From the NCBI GenBank assembly GCA_027313705.1, contig DAHVDE010000038.1:34984-98983 (forward strand): 64,000 nt of DNA, given 5' to 3'. Every line of letters begins with the position of its first letter. The stretch's first letter is position 1. The translations under genes and the position numbers were made by a program. Positions 60,820-64,000 of the stretch are shown piece after piece. Origin of the DNA: Actinomycetota bacterium. GTDB taxonomy: Bacteria > Actinomycetota > Actinomycetes > Streptosporangiales > Streptosporangiaceae. The notes under the pieces were generated by a model that was given only the letters and a program-made list of their open reading frames with translations, was not told where the DNA came from and ran no database searches.

Positions 60820-62049
60820 ATGGAACGGATCGAGGCCGAACTGCTCATTCCCGGCCGGGGTGAACCAGTGCCAGACGGTGTCGTGGTGTTCGACGGCCCG
60901 GTCATCACCTTCGCCGGGGCCGCGAAGGACGCGCCGCAGACGCCGGCCGCTCGGGTGCACAGGACCGAGACTGTCATGCCAGGCATGTGGGACTGTCACG
61001 GCCACTTTCTCGGCACCAGGTCGCTGGACCTGGGCAAGCTGCCTGTGGAGCCGGTACCGCTGCGCGCGGCGCGTTGCACCCGCGACCTGGCCAACGCACT
61101 CGATGCCGGGATCACCTCGGTGCGCGAGGTCGGCGGACTTGGAACTTACCTGGCCGCGGCGGTCAGGGAAGGAGTGCTCGACGGGCCGTCCATCTACCCG
61201 GCCGGCTCGATCCTCAGCTCCACAGGCGGCCATGCTGACCTGCACTCTTATCCGCTCGGCTGGGTCAGCGACTTCGGTCAGCACTGCGGTGAACTTCGGC
61301 TGGCCGACGGCGAAGCCGAGTGCATGCGCGCGGTACGCGAGCAGCTGAGGAAGAACGCGAAGCTCATCAAGATCTGCGCGTCCGGCGGGGTAATGTCAGA
61401 GATCGACAATCCCATTCATCAGCAATTTACCACGGCGGAAATGCGGGTCATCGTCGAGGTCGCCGCGATGGCCGACCGAGCGGTCGCCGCCCATTGCCAC
61501 GGCAAGCCAGGCATGATGGCCGCCATCGAGGCAGGCGTCCGCACCATCGAGCACGGCACCTATGCCGACGACGAGGTGCGCGCGGCCATGCGCGAGACCG
61601 GCACGATCCTGGTGCCAACCCGCACGATCGTCGAGGACATCCTCGCCAACCTGGCGGCCGTCCCCGACTACGCGGCGGCAAAACTGGTCACGATCGCGCA
61701 AACCCACGCCGAGGCCACGTCGCTGGCCATCGAGCAGGGGGTCACCGTGGCGATGGGCACCGACATCGCGGTAACTGGCCGGGAGATGCCCAATTCCTGG
61801 GGCAACAACGGGGCGGAGGTGGTCTACCTGGCCAAGCTGGGCATGACCCCCCTCCAGGCGATCGAGGCGGCGACCGCGACCGCTCCGGCCACGCTTGGCC
61901 CGCAGGCGCCCCGCAGCGGCCAGCTAGCGCAGGGGTACGACGCCGACGTGATCATGGTAGGCGCGGACCCGCTGGCTGACATCTCGGTGCTTGGCCGTCC
62001 CGAGCACATCACGGGAGTATGGCAGGCGGGCCGCAGGGTAAAAGGCTAG
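60820..62049 (+). CDS. Amidohydrolase (imidazolonepropionase/prolidase-like)
   Basis: 409 residues, metal-dependent (beta/alpha)8 hydrolase. Metal ligands: DCHGHFLG, the KICASGG lysine region, AAHCHGK, EHGTY and MGTDIAV. Cytoplasmic. Similar enzymes cleave dipeptides (Xaa-Pro or Xaa-Arg/Lys) or cyclic amides. Start ATG behind GAGGAG; the longer frame has no support. Substrate unknown. Confidence 0.9.
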   Translation: MERIEAELLIPGRGEPVPDGVVVFDGPVITFAGAAKDAPQTPAARVHRTETVMPGMWDCHGHFLGTRSLDLGKLPVEPVPLRAARCTRDLANALDAGITSVREVGGLGTYLAAAVREGVLDGPSIYPAGSILSSTGGHADLHSYPLGWVSDFGQHCGELRLADGEAECMRAVREQLRKNAKLIKICASGGVMSEIDNPIHQQFTTAEMRVIVEVAAMADRAVAAHCHGKPGMMAAIEAGVRTIEHGTYADDEVRAAMRETGTILVPTRTIVEDILANLAAVPDYAAAKLVTIAQTHAEATSLAIEQGVTVAMGTDIAVTGREMPNSWGNNGAEVVYLAKLGMTPLQAIEAATATAPATLGPQAPRSGQLAQGYDADVIMVGADPLADISVLGRPEHITGVWQAGRRVKG

Positions 62050-62202
62050 GACGCTCTGCGCCAAAGTCGTGGCCGCATAAGGCAACATCAATGCAGCATG
62101 CTGGAATCTGCTCCCTTCTTAGTTAAGAATTGCCGAGTGCTGCGCTTACGCAGTTAGCCGGACAAGCGCGAGAGCAACATCGGCAAAAAGGGGGCAACGG
62201 AT

Positions 62203-62835
62203 ATGAAGAGGGCGGTTGGCGTGCTACCTGCACGGGCCTGCCATGCGGCCAGCGCGGTCGCCGCCGCGGCGGCTTCGCTCTTGCTCGCGGGTTCCGCTGC
62301 CGCGGCCGTGCCTGCGGGCGGCGACGTAAGCAGGGCAGGCCGCAGCATGCAGACGCTGGTCAGCATGGTCAGGGTTTTCGCCGCGCCAGACAACCACTCA
62401 GGTGTCACGGCCAGGCTGACCGGGTCTGGCACCGCCGTGAGCGTTGCGTGCTGGACCAGCGGAACCGCCTACAAGGGAATATCGGTCTGGTATCAGATCT
62501 CCGCTCCAGCGGGCGGCTACGTTCCCGCATTCAACCTCGCCGCCCATTTCGCCCCAGCCTACGGCGTGCCGCACTGCCTAGTGCCATCGTTCAGCGCCGA
62601 ATATTACGCGCTCGAGGCCAACCTCCGCATTAGAAAAGATCCGACAATTACCGCCACCATTGCTGGCTACCTGGTAGACGTCGGCAGCAAGGTGACCGTC
62701 AATTGCTACTCCGATGGAACTCCGATCTTCGGAGACCCGGTCTGGTACCACGCGATCGCGCCCTATACCGGTTACGTCACCGGCCGCCTGCTGAACACCG
62801 GCGGCGACCCCGCATCTGGCGTGCCGCACTGCTGA
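62203..62835 (+). CDS. Secreted protein with two SH3-like domains
   Basis: 210 residues. Signal peptide MKRAVGVLPARACHA...LLLAGSAAAAV with a probable cut after AAAA. Two repeats follow, each with a YxxxLDV-type or VACW/VNCY strand, VWYxI/HA and a final GVPHC; each carries two cysteines (disulfide likely). Bacterial SH3 domains bind cell wall peptides. No catalytic domain. Confidence 0.82.
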   Translation: MKRAVGVLPARACHAASAVAAAAASLLLAGSAAAAVPAGGDVSRAGRSMQTLVSMVRVFAAPDNHSGVTARLTGSGTAVSVACWTSGTAYKGISVWYQISAPAGGYVPAFNLAAHFAPAYGVPHCLVPSFSAEYYALEANLRIRKDPTITATIAGYLVDVGSKVTVNCYSDGTPIFGDPVWYHAIAPYTGYVTGRLLNTGGDPASGVPHC

Positions 62836-62865
62836 CCTGGCTCGGTCCGCCACCGGACTGGTCGG

Positions 62866-63501
62866 CTAGCTGGTCAGGAAGCTGAACAGCGGCCCCTCAG
62901 GCGGTTTGCCCTCGCCTGGCCGCGTAAGGCGGCTAACGCCGACCGAGCTCAGCTGGGAGGTCGCGAGAGGGTCGAACGCGATCGGTTCAAACCCTGCCGC
63001 AGCGAACCACTCCCTGATTCGCGGTGTGACGTCGGGTTCCCTGCGGTGCCTGGTCCAGATGACGACCGCGCCCAGGTCGCACAGCGCGGGGGCAGCCCTG
63101 ATCGTGCGCTCGATGTCGGCGTCGCTGATGTTGCCGAATATGCCGCAGAGCAGCAGAATCTGGGCGGGCAGGAAGTCGGCGTAGGCACATGGCACACTAG
63201 CGTCGGCCTCACGCACCTGCACTTGGTGCAGGCCCGCTGCCGCGACCGTTTCCCTCGCGACTTCGGCGTTGCGGTGATCGAGTTCAACCAGCACAGCGCG
63301 AACGTCGGCGCGGCGCGGATGCCTTGCCAGCACTGCGCGCACGTCGTGTCCCTGGCCAGCGCAAAGGCTGACCAGGGACACCTCGCCCGCCCGGGCATCG
63401 TCAAGCGCGCGGCCGAGATGACCGCGCACGCATGCGAGGCGAGCGCTCAGCCCAGAGGCCGGATCGTCATAGTCCTGATGCCAGTCAACCCAGTTCTTCA
63501 T
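62866..63501 (-). CDS. SAM-dependent methyltransferase
   Basis: 211 residues, class I fold. SAM loop is VSLCAGQGHDVRAVL and the acidic loop VLVELDHRNAEVA. The C-terminal half has LCGIFGNISD and WTRHRREPD. It resembles PF12147-like or uncharacterised actinobacterial methyltransferases. Substrate unknown. Convergent with the SH3-like gene. Confidence 0.8.
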   Translation of the reverse strand: MKNWVDWHQDYDDPASGLSARLACVRGHLGRALDDARAGEVSLVSLCAGQGHDVRAVLARHPRRADVRAVLVELDHRNAEVARETVAAAGLHQVQVREADASVPCAYADFLPAQILLLCGIFGNISDADIERTIRAAPALCDLGAVVIWTRHRREPDVTPRIREWFAAAGFEPIAFDPLATSQLSSVGVSRLTRPGEGKPPEGPLFSFLTS

Positions 63502-63736
63502 GCCGCCAATCTTGCCTGCGCTACCAAGTGAGGAGTCAAGCCGATCCGGCTGCGCCCGGCAACCGGCAGCCAGCGACCACCCAAGACCAGGCGCTCCGCG
63601 CCGCTACCAAAGCGGCCTGAGCGGTCCGCGCGGCGCGATCAGCTCGAGGTCAGCTCCCAGCGATCGCAGTCTCCCGCTTCCCAGCCGTGCTTCCCAGGCG
63701 GCGATAGTCTCGTTGATCGCGGCGTCCGCCGCGGTC

Positions 63737-64000
63737 ATGCCCATCATCAAAGCCGGAAACGCTACCGTGCACGATACGCACGGAGTCAAGTTCGTCTCCT
63801 ACGTAAGGCCGTCAGTCGGCAGTTCAGAACTGTGCGGCTGGCGAATCGAGATACCAGGCCGGTCCGAGGGAGTGCCGCACCAGGTATCCAAAGAGGAAGT
63901 GATCTACGTTCTCGACGGCACGGTCAGCGTCCGTCTCGATGATGCGTGCCACGAAGCGAGTGCCGGAGACGTCATCGTGGTGCCGGCGAACTCGCGCGTC
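63737..64000 (+). CDS. Cupin-domain protein, 3' end cut by window
   Basis: 88 residues visible. Beta-strand pattern with PHQVSKEEVIYVLDGTVSV (cupin motif 1; first His and Glu present, second His missing) and SAGDVIVVPANS (before motif 2). Small cupin_2 protein; function unknown. Begins MPIIKAGNATVHD; the stop lies beyond the window. Confidence 0.8.
   Translation, partial: MPIIKAGNATVHDTHGVKFVSYVRPSVGSSELCGWRIEIPGRSEGVPHQVSKEEVIYVLDGTVSVRLDDACHEASAGDVIVVPANSRV

Noticed and set aside
63604..63789. 61-codon minus-strand frame near the right end
   Set aside because: It overlaps the start of the cupin gene on the other strand and has no recognisable features.
1..64000. tRNA, rRNA, CRISPR array, transposase or integrase genes
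   Set aside because: Looked for by eye on both strands; none found. No attachment-site repeat flanking the cluster was seen.

Overview
This is 64 kb of high-GC DNA from an actinobacterium. The signs are an HrdB/SigA-type principal sigma factor, a paired topoisomerase IV (parC/parE), the PspA-PspAA-PspAB-HtpX envelope-stress set, an AdoK-type adenosine kinase beside an ErpA-like protein and a CtaG-like protein, a DUF3043 protein and GTG starts. Arginine AGG codons look unusually frequent for a Streptomyces, so a less studied family is possible. All functions are read from sequence motifs by eye; no database search was run.

Layout. 0-14 kb is mostly housekeeping: the end of a cysteine desulfurase, a TusA-like carrier, CtaG-like protein, adenosine kinase, ErpA, a G-rich repeat region, nadA, pspAB-htpX-pspAA-pspA, DUF3043, an aldo/keto reductase, a PfkB kinase and parC. 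14.6-42.1 kb is a biosynthetic gene cluster lying between parC and parE. 42-50 kb returns to core genes: parE, a small zinc-ribbon protein, the principal sigma factor and a PAS-GAF-PP2C phosphatase. 50-64 kb holds an oligopeptide-type ABC transporter (two permeases and a binding lipoprotein), an unknown protein, 5-oxoprolinase pxpA-pxpBC, a membrane-anchored double-AAA ATPase, an amidohydrolase, a secreted SH3-like protein, a methyltransferase and a cut-off cupin gene.

The cluster is the main interest. Two tandem copies of a ~212-bp unit each encode a tiny Lys/Asp-rich peptide (24 and 30 residues) that ends in a repeated Val/Ile-Val-Lys-Asp motif and sits behind a strong ribosome binding site. 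Next to them is an operon for an ATP-grasp ligase and an AMP-forming ligase, and on the other side a transaminase very like the (dihydroxy/hydroxy)phenylglycine transaminase HpgT. A hydroxymandelate-synthase-like enzyme lies further along. This combination (ribosomal peptide + ATP-grasp ligase + arylglycine enzymes) is the logic known for pheganomycin, but here it is joined to a 12-gene operon with two AMP ligases, two carrier proteins, three ketosynthase-fold proteins, a TPP-dependent E1 alpha/beta pair, a phytanoyl-CoA-type dioxygenase and a peptidase E. It also has three P450s, two sulfotransferases, an O-methyltransferase, two hydrolases and an MFS exporter. I infer a hybrid of a ribosomal peptide and an aryl/acyl building block that is oxidised and possibly sulfated; the product is not identifiable from sequence alone.
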